The notes: generated from the sequence alone by a model not told the origin. A stretch of 40,913 nt of DNA from Bacteroidales bacterium UBA5281 (GCA_002410555.1 DHSR01000019.1:84853-125765), one strand, 5' to 3'; shown: positions 24,825 through 33,899, counted from the stretch's first letter. Program-made: numbers and translations.

Positions 24825-25438
24825 GGTTGGTCGGCTGTTTTCAAAATAAAATCTTTTAGCAAGAGTTTTAAAACTTCGTTTGCCTGCATGTGGGCAACCA
24901 GCCCTACCCGTGGGGCAAGTACCGGAAGTTGATCGGATAAGGCAGAGACCTCATCTCCACAAATGATCAGGTTGTCGCTGCGGCGGACATGTGCGTCAAC
25001 ATCTTTTCCCCAGCCGGCTATGCCTACACCAACAACCAGTGGAATATGGGGTAAATTCGTCAACATGGTTTCAATGATCATTTGTTTCATTTCCGCTTTG
25101 TCAAAAGCTTCAATTACAACATTACAGGTTGCGAAGAGTTCTATAACATCAGAGGTGCACAATTTAATGTCGAAGGCTTTAACATTTACCTGCGGATTGG
25201 CTTTCAAAATATTGTCCCGCAATCCGTGAACTTTAAGCTTTCCAACCTGTCCGGCAAAAAAATACTGCCGATCCAGGCATTGTGGGGTAATGATGGCAAA
25301 GTCGGCAAGCAGGAGCTTACCCACTCCCACCCTGGCCAAAGCCATGGCAGCATTACTTCCCAATCCGCCACAGCCAGCAATACCTACGGTAAATTGTTTC
25401 AGATAATCGCTGATTTGCTCTTTTGTTGATTTTGCCAT
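24821..25438 (-). CDS. thiF: ThiF-family ThiS adenylyltransferase
   Basis: A 205-residue E1-like enzyme with the Rossmann nucleotide motif GIAGCGGLGSNAAMALARVGVG near the N-terminus, followed by DFAIITPQCLDRQYF and VIEAFDKAEMK. ThiF activates the ThiS C-terminus with AMP so that sulfur can be added. The short length and the absence of zinc Cys pairs fit the compact ThiF type found with ThiS in anaerobes and some Bacteroidota. The frame can open at 25465, but a promoter whose -7 box ends at 25471 would start transcription there, so the ATG at 25438 was preferred. It overlaps thiS by four bases. Confidence 0.85.
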   Translation of the reverse strand: MAKSTKEQISDYLKQFTVGIAGCGGLGSNAAMALARVGVGKLLLADFAIITPQCLDRQYFFAGQVGKLKVHGLRDNILKANPQVNVKAFDIKLCTSDVIELFATCNVVIEAFDKAEMKQMIIETMLTNLPHIPLVVGVGIAGWGKDVDAHVRRSDNLIICGDEVSALSDQLPVLAPRVGLVAHMQANEVLKLLLKDFILKTADQP

Positions 25439-25470
25439 ATCATTTAATTCAATCGCATAAATCACTTATG

Positions 25471-25501
25471 CAAACGTAATTTAAATTAGGTTAATATCCA
25501 A
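25471..25501 (-). promoter_or_regulatory. Bacteroidota-type promoter for thiF-thiS
   Basis: On the minus strand TTG (25501-25499) is followed by 20 bases and TACGTTTG (25478-25471), a full match to the -33/-7 pattern. It puts the transcription start near 25464, which rules against the longer thiF start at 25465 and supports 25438. No thiamine riboswitch fits in so short a leader. Confidence 0.6.
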
Positions 25502-25568
25502 CCCATGATGTAAAATTATTTCATTGGTCTGAAGTTGAAAATGGGTTCAACCGTTAAGTTAATATCCA
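25490..25568. repeat. Pair of 11-base direct repeats GTTAATATCCA
   Basis: GTTAATATCCA occurs at 25490-25500 and again at 25558-25568 in the same orientation, 68 bases apart, in the spacer upstream of thiF. The first copy overlaps the -33 end of the thiF promoter. They could be regulator sites, or chance in AT-rich DNA. Confidence 0.35.
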
Positions 25569-25655
25569 GGCAATGGATTAAAACTATCTTCCGGCATTTC
25601 AGCCGTGATTGTTTTAACTCCGGGATTAATCATTTAATCAGGTTCTTCTGAAGCA

Positions 25656-25686
25656 AAAAAAAAAGCCCGAAACGGGCTTTTTTTTT
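25656..25686 (-). terminator. Intrinsic terminator after pruA (bidirectional in form)
   Basis: Nine A plus GCCCG pairs with CGGGC plus nine T around the loop AAA. It sits 15 bases beyond the pruA stop on the minus strand and ends that transcript. It is symmetric enough to work in the other direction too. Confidence 0.9.
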
Positions 25687-25700
25687 GCTTATATGCGAAA

Positions 25701-27332
25701 TTAATCCTTATTTAAAAACGGGTATTTAAAATCGCGGGCAGGTATTAGAGTTTCCTTAACGGTTCGGGGACTTGTCCATCTGATCAGATTGAGCATACTT
25801 CCAGCTTTATCGTTTGTACCAGACTGGCGCGAACCTCCAAAGGGCTGCTGCCCGACCACGGCTCCTGTAGGTTTATCATTGATGTAGAAGTTACCGGCTG
25901 CATATTTTAATTCCTCATTTGCCAGTGCAATGGCCTTGCGATCATTGGCAAATATTGCACCGGTAAGTCCGTAAGGTGAAGTTTCATCTACCAGACGCAG
26001 TGTTTCTTCATATTTATCGTCATCATATACGAATATGGAAATAACCGGACCGAAAATTTCTTCTTCCATGGTAACAAAGTGCGGATCTGTAACCTGAATT
26101 ACGGTTGGATCAATAAAGTAACCCTTTGATTTATCGCCCTTACCGCCAAAAATAATTTCGGCATCCGGAGACTTGCGGGCAAGTTCGATATAATTCATGA
26201 TATTATCAAAGGATGTTTCATCAATTACCGCATTCACAAAATTGGTAAAATCAGCCACGTCGCCAACTGTGATCTGCGAAAGCATATCACCGATGCGTTC
26301 TTTAATTCCAGGCCACATTGATTTTGGAATATAGGCTCTGGAGGCAGCAGAGCATTTCTGGCCCTGGAATTCAAAGGCACCTCTTACAATTGCGGTAGCC
26401 ACTTCGTCTTTATGAGCCGAAGGATGAACCATGATAAAGTCCTTGCCACCCGTTTCTCCAACAATTCTTGGATAGGATTTATAATTGGGAAGGTTTTCGG
26501 CAATGGTTTGCCATACCCGGTTAAAAGTCACACTGGATCCGGTGAAATGAAGGCCGGCGAAATACGGATTACTGAAAACGCTGTTTCCTATGGTTGATCC
26601 TTTTCCGGGAATAAAATTGATTACTCCATCGGGTAAACCTGCTTCACGGAAAATCTGCATGAGCATGTAATTCGAGAACACAGAGGTAGAAGAAGGTTTC
26701 CATAAGGCAGTGTTTCCCATTAAAACGGGAGCCAGGTTCAGGTTTGAAGCGATTGCCGTAAAATTAAAGGGAGTGAGTGAAAATACAAAACCCTCCAGAG
26801 GACGATACTCGAGACGGTTGATAACGCCTGCATCCGAATGTGGCTGATCCATGTAAATGTCAGCACTATAACGGGCATTAAAGCGCAAGAAATCAACGGT
26901 TTCGCAGGCCGCATCAATTTCTGCCTGAAACGCATTTTTGCTCTGACCAAGCATGGTAGCGGCATTGATTGTAGCACGTTGTGTGGTAGCTATCATTTCA
27001 GCTATCCGCAAAGTAATAAATGCACGTTCAACATGTGGAATGGCTGACCACTCTTTGTGTGCCTTAACTGCGGCATCCACAGCCATCTTAACTTCTTTTT
27101 CGCCGGCCATATGGTAATGACCCAGCACATGCTGGTGGTTGTGTGGCATGGTTACCGGCGCGGTTTTACCGGTTCTTACTTCCTTTCCACCAATAATGAG
27201 CGGAATGTCCATTTGCTCAGATGAAAGACGCTTAAGCTCGGCCTGAACCGCTTTGCGTTCAGCACTACCAGGAGCATACGATTTTACCGGCTCATTATCC
27301 GGATAATCAACAACAAAAATTGAATTGTTCAT
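25701..27332 (-). CDS. pruA: L-glutamate gamma-semialdehyde (1-pyrroline-5-carboxylate) dehydrogenase
   Basis: A 543-residue aldehyde dehydrogenase that oxidises glutamate semialdehyde to glutamate with NAD, the second step of proline breakdown. The catalytic Cys327 is in FQGQKCSAASRAYIP, the general-base Glu region is GETGGKDFIMVHP, and the Rossmann fold motif is LHFTGSSVTFN. The length, the N-terminal extension, and the late segments EEIFGPVISIFVYDD and QQPFGGSRQSGTNDKAGS match the stand-alone P5C dehydrogenases of Bacteroidota and eukaryotes (ALDH4A1 type) rather than the large bifunctional PutA. No proline dehydrogenase is in the window. It is divergent from the SDR gene and ends at a strong terminator. 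Confidence 0.93.
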   Translation of the reverse strand: MNNSIFVVDYPDNEPVKSYAPGSAERKAVQAELKRLSSEQMDIPLIIGGKEVRTGKTAPVTMPHNHQHVLGHYHMAGEKEVKMAVDAAVKAHKEWSAIPHVERAFITLRIAEMIATTQRATINAATMLGQSKNAFQAEIDAACETVDFLRFNARYSADIYMDQPHSDAGVINRLEYRPLEGFVFSLTPFNFTAIASNLNLAPVLMGNTALWKPSSTSVFSNYMLMQIFREAGLPDGVINFIPGKGSTIGNSVFSNPYFAGLHFTGSSVTFNRVWQTIAENLPNYKSYPRIVGETGGKDFIMVHPSAHKDEVATAIVRGAFEFQGQKCSAASRAYIPKSMWPGIKERIGDMLSQITVGDVADFTNFVNAVIDETSFDNIMNYIELARKSPDAEIIFGGKGDKSKGYFIDPTVIQVTDPHFVTMEEEIFGPVISIFVYDDDKYEETLRLVDETSPYGLTGAIFANDRKAIALANEELKYAAGNFYINDKPTGAVVGQQPFGGSRQSGTNDKAGSMLNLIRWTSPRTVKETLIPARDFKYPFLNKD

Positions 27333-27382
27333 ACTTATATTTATTAAGTTTGTATTTTCTTTCTGATTTTGGCAATCAAAGG

Positions 27383-27390
27383 CAAAGATA
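27383..27390 (-). promoter_or_regulatory. Candidate -7 element for pruA
   Basis: Minus-strand TATCTTTG matches TAnnTTTG and lies about 50 bases before the pruA start. No TTTG is present at the right upstream spacing, so it is only a candidate. Confidence 0.35.
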
Positions 27391-27404
27391 TAAATATAAA
27401 TTGA

Positions 27405-28157
27405 ATGAAATACTACATTGTTACCGGTACATCATCGGGCATAGGAGAAGCACTGGCGCTCCGGCTCATTAACGAAAAGCAAAAGGTCTTCTGTATCTCA
27501 CGGCGCATGAATGCTAAGCTTACCAAAATGGCAGCAAGTCAGCACGCGGGTTTATGGTATTATCAGCTAAATCTGGCCAATGGACAGGGGATAGCCCATA
27601 TTATGCGCGAAATTTTCACCTTTATCGATCCCGAAATTGCTTCCGGGGTAGCCCTGATAAACAATGCCGGTGTTGTTTCACCGGTAGCTCCATCAGGTAA
27701 ACTCGATATACGTTCATTGGAAAATCATATTAAAGTGAATCTGACGGCACCAATGATCCTGGCCAACGAATTTATCAGTCGTGCATCATCCCTGAAAGTG
27801 GAAAAAACCATTGTGAACATAAGCTCCGGAGCCGCACAAAACCCTTATTCGGGATGGAGCGCCTATTGCAGTTCAAAGGCCGGCCTCAATATGCTTACCA
27901 AAGTGATTGCACTTGAACAACAATCTGAAAAATGGCCGGTAAGGATATTTTCCGTTGCCCCGGGAGTTGTAAATACTTCCATGCAAAAAAACCTGCGTCA
28001 GACTTCAGCCGAAGACTTCCCTCAACTGGACAAATTCATACATCTATACAAAAGCAAGCAGCTTAGTGAACCTGATGCAGTGGCAAAAAAACTGATTGAA
28101 CTGACCTTTGGGAACGACCCCGCTTCGGGTGAAATTATTGATCTCAGAACTTTTTAA
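27405..28157 (+). CDS. Short-chain dehydrogenase/reductase (SDR) family oxidoreductase
   Basis: A 250-residue classical SDR. The cofactor motif TGTSSGIGEALA (TGxxxGIG) begins at about residue 7, an Arg pair follows the second strand (CISRRMN), suggesting NADPH, and NNAG is present. The catalytic Ser (INISSGAA) and the YxxxK motif (YCSSK) are intact. The layout resembles sepiapterin- or benzil-reductase-like SDRs (YueD type), but substrate cannot be inferred. It is divergent from pruA and lies upstream of an ALDH7-type dehydrogenase, so an aldehyde or ketone in amino-acid metabolism is possible. A weak hairpin follows the stop. Confidence 0.85.
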   Translation: MKYYIVTGTSSGIGEALALRLINEKQKVFCISRRMNAKLTKMAASQHAGLWYYQLNLANGQGIAHIMREIFTFIDPEIASGVALINNAGVVSPVAPSGKLDIRSLENHIKVNLTAPMILANEFISRASSLKVEKTIVNISSGAAQNPYSGWSAYCSSKAGLNMLTKVIALEQQSEKWPVRIFSVAPGVVNTSMQKNLRQTSAEDFPQLDKFIHLYKSKQLSEPDAVAKKLIELTFGNDPASGEIIDLRTF

Positions 28158-28161
28158 CCGG

Positions 28162-28184
28162 AATCCAAAAATTTATTGGATTTT
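28162..28184 (+). terminator. Weak terminator-like hairpin after the SDR gene
   Basis: AATCCAA (28162-28168) and TTGGATT (28176-28182) enclose a 7-base AT loop and are followed by only two more T. It could be a weak terminator between the SDR and ALDH7 genes. Confidence 0.35.
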
Positions 28185-28285
28185 AACAAAGCAGAACATA
28201 GCGATATGAACAGCTATATAAAAACATTTGGCACAAACTTTTGTTGACTACAAAAATTCCAGACTACAGATTAAAATTTGAAACC

Positions 28286-29827
28286 ATGGCAAATCATTCA
28301 AAAGAATTTATACAAACACTTGGCCTTGAGCCTTTTAACAATGGTGCGACCACCGGGACTCTCTGGCTTGACACCAAAGGCAAAGCACTTCAATCATTCT
28401 CCCCGGCTGATGGTCAGCTTATTGCAACTGTAAATCAGGCGATGTGGGACGACTACGAAGTAATAATGGAAAAAGCGACTGCAGCTTTTAAAAAGTGGCG
28501 TATGGTGCCTGCCCCAAAACGCGGGGAAGTTGTCAGACAAATTGCCAATCGTCTTCGTGAGTTTAAAGAACCTCTGGGTGAAATGGTAGCTTATGAAATG
28601 GGTAAAGTAAGACAGGAAGGACTGGGAGAAGTACAAGAAATGATTGATATTTCAGATTATGCTGTGGGCTTGTCACGGCAATTGTATGGCTTTACCATGC
28701 ATTCAGAGCGGGAACGTCACCGTATGTACGATCAGTACCATCCACTGGGCGTTGTGGGGGTTATATCGGCCTTTAATTTTCCGGTTGCTGTGTGGGCCTG
28801 GAATGCTATGATAGCTTTGGTCTGTGGCGATGTGGTTGTTTGGAAACCTTCTTCAAAAACCATGCTTTGTGCCATTGCAGTACATAAAATTATTGAACCG
28901 GTACTTCGCGAAAACAATGTTCCCGAAGGGGTACTCAACCTGGTGGCAGGAAGTTCTTCATATATTGGTGATGATTTTATTGCTGACAAACGCATTCCAT
29001 TGATTTCGATTACAGGTTCAACAAAGGTAGGCCGGCATGTAAGCCAGATGGTGGGTCAACGCCTGGGCAGGTGTATTCTTGAACTGGGTGGAAATAACGC
29101 CATCATTATCTCCGAATCAGGAGATATGGACATGGCATTGAGAGCCAGCCTTTTTGGCGCAGTGGCAACAGCAGGTCAGCGATGTACTTCTACACGGCGG
29201 CTGATCATACAGGATTCTATTTTTGATGCATTCAGTAAAAAACTCATTGCAGCTTACAAACAACTCCGGATTGGCAATCCGCTGAATGAAGAAACCGTAG
29301 TGGGTCCGCTGGTAGATAAAGCTGCCGTGGATACTTTTGTGGCAGCGCAGCAGACCATTATCGCTCAGGGAGGCAGGATAATTTTCGGAGGCCAGGTGCT
29401 TACAGGCGAAGGATATGAATCGGGCTGCTATGTAGTACCCTGCATTGCTGAAGTAGAAAATCACTACGAAATTGTTCAGGATGAAACTTTTGCGCCCATA
29501 GTATATTTGATTAAGTATCACACAATGGACGAAGCCATTGAATTTCATAATGGTGTGCCACAAGGTTTGTCTTCAGCCATTTTCTCCAGAGACATCCTTG
29601 AAACAGAGCGTTTTCTCTCACATGAAGGTTCGGATTGTGGGATTGCAAATGTGAATATAGCCACCAATGGTGCGGAGATTGGAGGCGCTTTCGGCGGTGA
29701 AAAAGACACCGGTGGCGGACGCGAATCGGGTTCGGATGCCTGGAAAGCCTACATGCGCCGTCAAACAAACACAATCAACTTCTCTACCGAACTACCACTG
29801 GCACAGGGTATAAAATTTGATATGTGA
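28286..29827 (+). CDS. ALDH7-family alpha-aminoadipate-semialdehyde dehydrogenase (antiquitin-like)
   Basis: A 513-residue NAD-dependent aldehyde dehydrogenase. The catalytic Cys300 is in TAGQRCTSTRRL, and Glu266 in LELGGNNAIII, the ALDH7/antiquitin version of these motifs. The end GGEKDTGGGRESGSDAWKAYMRRQT is also typical of this subfamily. These enzymes oxidise alpha-aminoadipate semialdehyde (piperideine-6-carboxylate) in lysine catabolism, or betaine- and aminoaldehydes. The frame opens at a TTG (28241), but the ATG at 28286 gives the usual N-terminus and was chosen. Its nearness to pruA suggests a small locus for amino-acid semialdehydes. Confidence 0.88.
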   Translation: MANHSKEFIQTLGLEPFNNGATTGTLWLDTKGKALQSFSPADGQLIATVNQAMWDDYEVIMEKATAAFKKWRMVPAPKRGEVVRQIANRLREFKEPLGEMVAYEMGKVRQEGLGEVQEMIDISDYAVGLSRQLYGFTMHSERERHRMYDQYHPLGVVGVISAFNFPVAVWAWNAMIALVCGDVVVWKPSSKTMLCAIAVHKIIEPVLRENNVPEGVLNLVAGSSSYIGDDFIADKRIPLISITGSTKVGRHVSQMVGQRLGRCILELGGNNAIIISESGDMDMALRASLFGAVATAGQRCTSTRRLIIQDSIFDAFSKKLIAAYKQLRIGNPLNEETVVGPLVDKAAVDTFVAAQQTIIAQGGRIIFGGQVLTGEGYESGCYVVPCIAEVENHYEIVQDETFAPIVYLIKYHTMDEAIEFHNGVPQGLSSAIFSRDILETERFLSHEGSDCGIANVNIATNGAEIGGAFGGEKDTGGGRESGSDAWKAYMRRQTNTINFSTELPLAQGIKFDM

Positions 29828-29898
29828 ACTTTAACCAATGCTGCTAGGTATATACTGACCTAAACACTAATCTATTATAACTGCCCCAAATCTCATTG

Positions 29899-31263
29899 AT
29901 GAAGAAACTGTTCAATTATTTTATGTCCACATTGAATAGGGGGCACCAGCGAAGTGTAAAGGCGCGCAAGAATATTATTGCCTCCTTTGCAATTAAAGGC
30001 ATAAGCATTCTTATTGGATTTATTTTTGTTCCACTGCTATACAACAATTTAGGCCCTGTTGAATATGGTATTTGGATTACCCTCACATCCATCATTGCCT
30101 GGGTCATTTACTTCGACATTGGGCTTGGCAATGGCCTGCGCAACCGCTTCGCCGAGTCATTAGCTAAAAACGAACATCGAAAAGCGAGAATATACGTAAG
30201 TACTACCTATGCCGGATTCAGCATTATTTTTGGCATTTTATTCATCCTTTTTTTACTAATAAACCCCTTTCTTAACTGGAGTGTGATACTGAAAGCACCT
30301 CCTGATCTGGAACAGCAGCTTAGTTTCCTTGCCGTTTTTGTATTGGGATTTTTTCTGTTGAGATTTGTCTTACAATTAGTCAGTGTCCTACTGATGGCTG
30401 ATCAACGCACTGCACTTAGTAGTATTTTTGATCCGGCATCCAACCTGCTGGCCCTGATTTTAACTATAGCGGTTATCCTGTTGGCCCAACCCACTTTGCT
30501 TAATCTGGGCATAATCATGGCAGCAGCTCCGGTTGTATTGTTAAGCGGGGCGTCCATTTATTTTTACAACCGTGATTATAAACGATATAGACCTGATTTT
30601 AAGTATATTAACTTTAAATATTTTAAAGATCTTGCCAACCTGGGTGTTCGTTTTTTCATCATTCAGGTAACCGTAGTGATTATAATGTCAACCAACAGCA
30701 TCATTATTACGCAGGTTGTTGGCCCGGAAGCAGTATCTCAATACCAGATTGCCAATAAGTATTTTGGCATTGCCATGATGTTATTTGTTATTATCAGCAA
30801 CACCTTCTGGTCAGCATATACCGAAGCTTATGTAAAGAAAGAATTTACCTGGATAAAGAAAGTAAACCGAAGTTTAATCGTGATATGGGTTATGGTACTT
30901 GCCGGATTGATGGTTATGCTCATCTTTGCTGACAGTTTTTACCGGCTCTGGATAGGCAAAGAGGTGGGTATACCCTTTTTGCTCTCGGCAATGATGGCAC
31001 TTTTTAATGCAGTATATATCTGGTACATAATATTTATTTATTTCATTAATGCAACAGGTAAAATCACCCTTCAACTATACATTTCAGTAGTGGTAGCAGC
31101 TTTTAATATACCCTTATCCATCTTTCTGGCCGGCCCCATGGGTATGGGCGCCGCCGGTGTGGTACTAGGCTCAGCCCTTACTTACCTGCCGGGAGCCATC
31201 ATTGCACCCTTTCAATTTTATAAAATTGTGAATCAAAAAGATACTGGCATTTGGGCTAAATAA
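29899..31263 (+). CDS. Oligosaccharide flippase (Wzx-type, MATE/MOP superfamily)
   Basis: A 454-residue integral membrane protein with about 12 to 14 hydrophobic helices. The start matches Wzx/polysaccharide transporters: NIIASFAIKGISILIGFIFVPLLYNNLGPVEYG, then WITLTSIIAWVIYFDIGLGNGLRNRF. These proteins move lipid-linked sugar repeat units across the inner membrane. The frame can open at a TTG (29896), one codon before the ATG used here. It is the first gene of the exopolysaccharide cluster that runs to the window end, and the Wzy-like gene follows 154 bases later. Confidence 0.9.
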   Translation: MKKLFNYFMSTLNRGHQRSVKARKNIIASFAIKGISILIGFIFVPLLYNNLGPVEYGIWITLTSIIAWVIYFDIGLGNGLRNRFAESLAKNEHRKARIYVSTTYAGFSIIFGILFILFLLINPFLNWSVILKAPPDLEQQLSFLAVFVLGFFLLRFVLQLVSVLLMADQRTALSSIFDPASNLLALILTIAVILLAQPTLLNLGIIMAAAPVVLLSGASIYFYNRDYKRYRPDFKYINFKYFKDLANLGVRFFIIQVTVVIIMSTNSIIITQVVGPEAVSQYQIANKYFGIAMMLFVIISNTFWSAYTEAYVKKEFTWIKKVNRSLIVIWVMVLAGLMVMLIFADSFYRLWIGKEVGIPFLLSAMMALFNAVYIWYIIFIYFINATGKITLQLYISVVVAAFNIPLSIFLAGPMGMGAAGVVLGSALTYLPGAIIAPFQFYKIVNQKDTGIWAK

Positions 31264-31372
31264 AATTAAATTTTACACTCTCCTTATCTTTTTTATATAC
31301 TGGTTTTGATTATTGCGTTGACGAATAATAAACAAATAGATTTTTTGCAGCCAAACATCTCAATAGTTAATT

Positions 31373-31380
31373 TAAATTTG
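31373..31380 (+). promoter_or_regulatory. Candidate -7 element before the polymerase gene
   Basis: TAAATTTG is a full TAnnTTTG match 37 bases before the start codon. A TTTG at 31344-31347 lies 25 bases upstream, slightly too far for the usual pattern. Confidence 0.4.
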
Positions 31381-31417
31381 CAACACCAAACTTCATTTTG
31401 CGAAAAGAACACTGGAC

Positions 31418-32644
31418 ATGTTTAAGAAATTCCTGATTATTTTTTTAATACTTGCATCATTGGAGTTGTTCAGTTTTACTTTTATTCCAGAATCGCTACT
31501 AAAAATTTTATCTATAGCCGGTGTCGGAGTTATTGTACTCACCATTGTTCTGCAACTCATATACAGCCCTTTAGAACACTTTATCCTGAATTTCAAATGG
31601 GAGATTTTGCTTATACTTATCGCTGTATTTACAAGTATGTTTATGGCAAACTCTACCTATAATCAGGGTTTCAATACCACCCTCATTGCGCAGAGATATA
31701 TGTACTATTATTTGATTTATTACATGTTGCATTTAATCAAAATTCCAGACTATCATCTTGAGAAAATCATTGTGGCCTTTGCGGTGGTGTATGCAGCATT
31801 TTATTTTCTTCAGTACTTTGCATATCCCACACGAATTTTTAATGTAAGGGTTTCACAAGAGCGTGGAACCATAAGGATATTTCAGGCAGGCATCGCATAT
31901 CTCATTATTGCATATTTTATGATGCTTAACAAACTTTTTAAAAACTTCTCTCTCACAGACCTGTTACTACTGCTGTTTTTTATCAGTATTATTTTTTTAA
32001 TGGCCACCCGTCAGTTTATTATGTCAATACTGTTGGTTTCCCTGGCAAATGTATTACTGAGCAAACAGGTAAAATCCAAAGCACTTATTATTCTTTTACT
32101 TGCTCTGGCTGCTATTCCCATTGTTATCATGGCTCAGGATGTAATCGTTAATATGGTTACGCTTACTCAACAACAATCCAAGAATATTCATGAAAATACG
32201 CGCATAGTGGCTGCTACCTTCTTCCTTACAGAGTTTTTCCCGAATAACCTGGCCTACATTACCGGAAACGGTGCTGACAGCAGTAATTCAACCTATGGAA
32301 TTCTTGTTCAAAGCTACAAGAATATCTATGGTTTTTATCAATCTGATGTCGGTATAATTGGCGATTTCAGCAAATTCGGTTTATTCTTTCTCATTGGAGT
32401 TATAATGATTCTGGTAAAAGCTTTGAAGATGAAAATGACAAAGAACCTTAATTATATAAGGTATTTTTTCATTACAGTCATTCTTCTTTCCTTCACAGGT
32501 GGTGGATTTTTTGGTGATGGGGCGGATTCGATCGTTGCTATTTGTATTTTACTTTACATTATTGATGTTAATTATTTCAGGGATACCACGCAAAATTCGG
32601 ATGAAAATCCTGAGTCTGAAAAAAATCCAGAACTTATTACATAA
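31418..32644 (+). CDS. Wzy-like O-antigen/exopolysaccharide polymerase (putative)
   Basis: A 408-residue membrane protein with about ten hydrophobic helices and a large loop (about residues 245-310) between late helices, ending in a charged tail (NSDENPESEKNPELIT). This topology, with a long periplasmic loop near the C-terminus, is that of Wzy polymerases and O-antigen ligases, which join repeat units in the periplasm. Sequence motifs are poor in this family, so the call depends on topology and context: it sits between the flippase and the first glycosyltransferase. It could instead be an O-antigen ligase-type enzyme. Confidence 0.7.
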   Translation: MFKKFLIIFLILASLELFSFTFIPESLLKILSIAGVGVIVLTIVLQLIYSPLEHFILNFKWEILLILIAVFTSMFMANSTYNQGFNTTLIAQRYMYYYLIYYMLHLIKIPDYHLEKIIVAFAVVYAAFYFLQYFAYPTRIFNVRVSQERGTIRIFQAGIAYLIIAYFMMLNKLFKNFSLTDLLLLLFFISIIFLMATRQFIMSILLVSLANVLLSKQVKSKALIILLLALAAIPIVIMAQDVIVNMVTLTQQQSKNIHENTRIVAATFFLTEFFPNNLAYITGNGADSSNSTYGILVQSYKNIYGFYQSDVGIIGDFSKFGLFFLIGVIMILVKALKMKMTKNLNYIRYFFITVILLSFTGGGFFGDGADSIVAICILLYIIDVNYFRDTTQNSDENPESEKNPELIT

Positions 32645-32969
32645 GGGTATAAAAAGCGGCACTTTTTTATTTGCCAATATATATGCTGTGATCAAATAAT
32701 ATTGATCCGGACAAATTTATATTTTTAAGCATTGTTGTCTGGTAAAATCCTAATATCAGGCTTAACTTTTCCCAAAAACCGCTTTTTTTTAAACACCTTA
32801 TCAGAAATTCAGCATCTGTATCAGTGTAGAAAATTATGATATATTAACCGTTATATTTGCAGCTGATTATCCTGAGTGGAATCATAAACGGGCAAACACA
32901 ACTGCTAATGATAAAAATGGGATGTTACTCCAGGCAAGATATTAATTTGTTATAATAGAACCACAGCCA
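32645..32969 (+). other. 325-base gene-free spacer in the polysaccharide cluster
   Basis: AT-rich spacer between the polymerase and the GT2 gene. It contains TATATTTG (32852-32859), a full match to the -7 consensus about 110 bases before the GT2 start, so the cluster may be transcribed in more than one unit. AAAAAGCGG (32651-32659) and CCGCTTTTT (32779-32787) are exact complements 119 bases apart. The second copy is followed by more T and could serve as an odd terminator. No coding frame was convincing. Confidence 0.45.
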
Positions 32970-33899
32970 ATGAAACATATACATATTGCCATACTTTTAC
33001 CCATACATAATGGGCTTGATTTCACCCGTAAATGTCTGAAGAATCTTGAAGACAATCTCAGTCATCCAGCGGTAAACAGAAACGACTTTACCCTGGTTGT
33101 CATTGATGATGGTTCCACGGATGGTTCAGCTCAATGGATTGAGAACCATTATGCAGAAACAGTGATTTTAAAAGGGGATGGCACATTGTGGTGGAGTGGT
33201 GGAATTAACCGGGGTATTGATTATGCAATAAGCCAGTCCGGAACCAGCCATATGCTCATGTGGAACAACGACATATTAATTGAAAAGGATTATCTCTATA
33301 AATTATTCAATGTATTGAACCGGTTTCCGGCCAACACCATCATTGGCTCTAAAATTTACTTCGCTGATTGTCCGGATACAATCTGGGCTATGGGAGGTAT
33401 TTTTAATCAAAGGACCGGATACAAAGACATGTTCGGTACTTCACAAAAAGATTCCGCAATTTATAATACACCTTTTGAAGCGGATTGGCTTCCCGGCATG
33501 GGTACCCTGATTCCCCGCCAGGTAATCGAAGATATAGGATTTATGGATGACCGCAATTTTCCTCAGTATCACGGTGATAGTGACTTTACACTCAGAGCGA
33601 AAATTTCCGGTTACCGTATTGTAGCATTACCAGAATTGAGAATTTGGAACGATAAAAGCAACTCTGGTGTTCATCACCAAAACAACTTCAGAATGTTAAT
33701 CCGGTCGTTACATGACATTAGATCAAATTATCATATTGGCAAAGATATCAGGTTTTATTCCAAATATGCTGGTTCGCCTCTGGCTTATCAGGCGATATTT
33801 AAAAAGTATGTGCGCTACCTGGGCGGATTCCTTAAATGGAAAATACTTAAATTTGCAGGATTGGAGAAAAAAAATACATCAAAACATAAGCAATGCTAA
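32970..33899 (+). CDS. Glycosyltransferase family 2 (rhamnosyltransferase-like)
   Basis: A 309-residue GT-A-fold glycosyltransferase. The nucleotide-sugar region starts with IAILLPIHNGLDFTRKCLKNL and continues to VVIDDGSTDGSAQWI. Then come GDGTLWWSGGINRG and MLMWNNDILIE, the latter standing for the metal-binding DxD region, and later GMGTLIPRQVIEDIGFMDD...YHGDSDFTLRA, the acceptor/catalytic Asp region. This GT2 subtype is frequently annotated as rhamnosyltransferase. It works in the cytoplasm on the lipid-linked repeat unit. The next glycosyltransferase gene begins 7 bases before its stop, so they are translated together. Confidence 0.88.
   Translation: MKHIHIAILLPIHNGLDFTRKCLKNLEDNLSHPAVNRNDFTLVVIDDGSTDGSAQWIENHYAETVILKGDGTLWWSGGINRGIDYAISQSGTSHMLMWNNDILIEKDYLYKLFNVLNRFPANTIIGSKIYFADCPDTIWAMGGIFNQRTGYKDMFGTSQKDSAIYNTPFEADWLPGMGTLIPRQVIEDIGFMDDRNFPQYHGDSDFTLRAKISGYRIVALPELRIWNDKSNSGVHHQNNFRMLIRSLHDIRSNYHIGKDIRFYSKYAGSPLAYQAIFKKYVRYLGGFLKWKILKFAGLEKKNTSKHKQC

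Noticed and set aside
29117..29563. 148-residue minus-strand frame inside the ALDH7 gene
   Set aside because: Antisense to a coding region with all catalytic motifs; the translation resembles no known protein.
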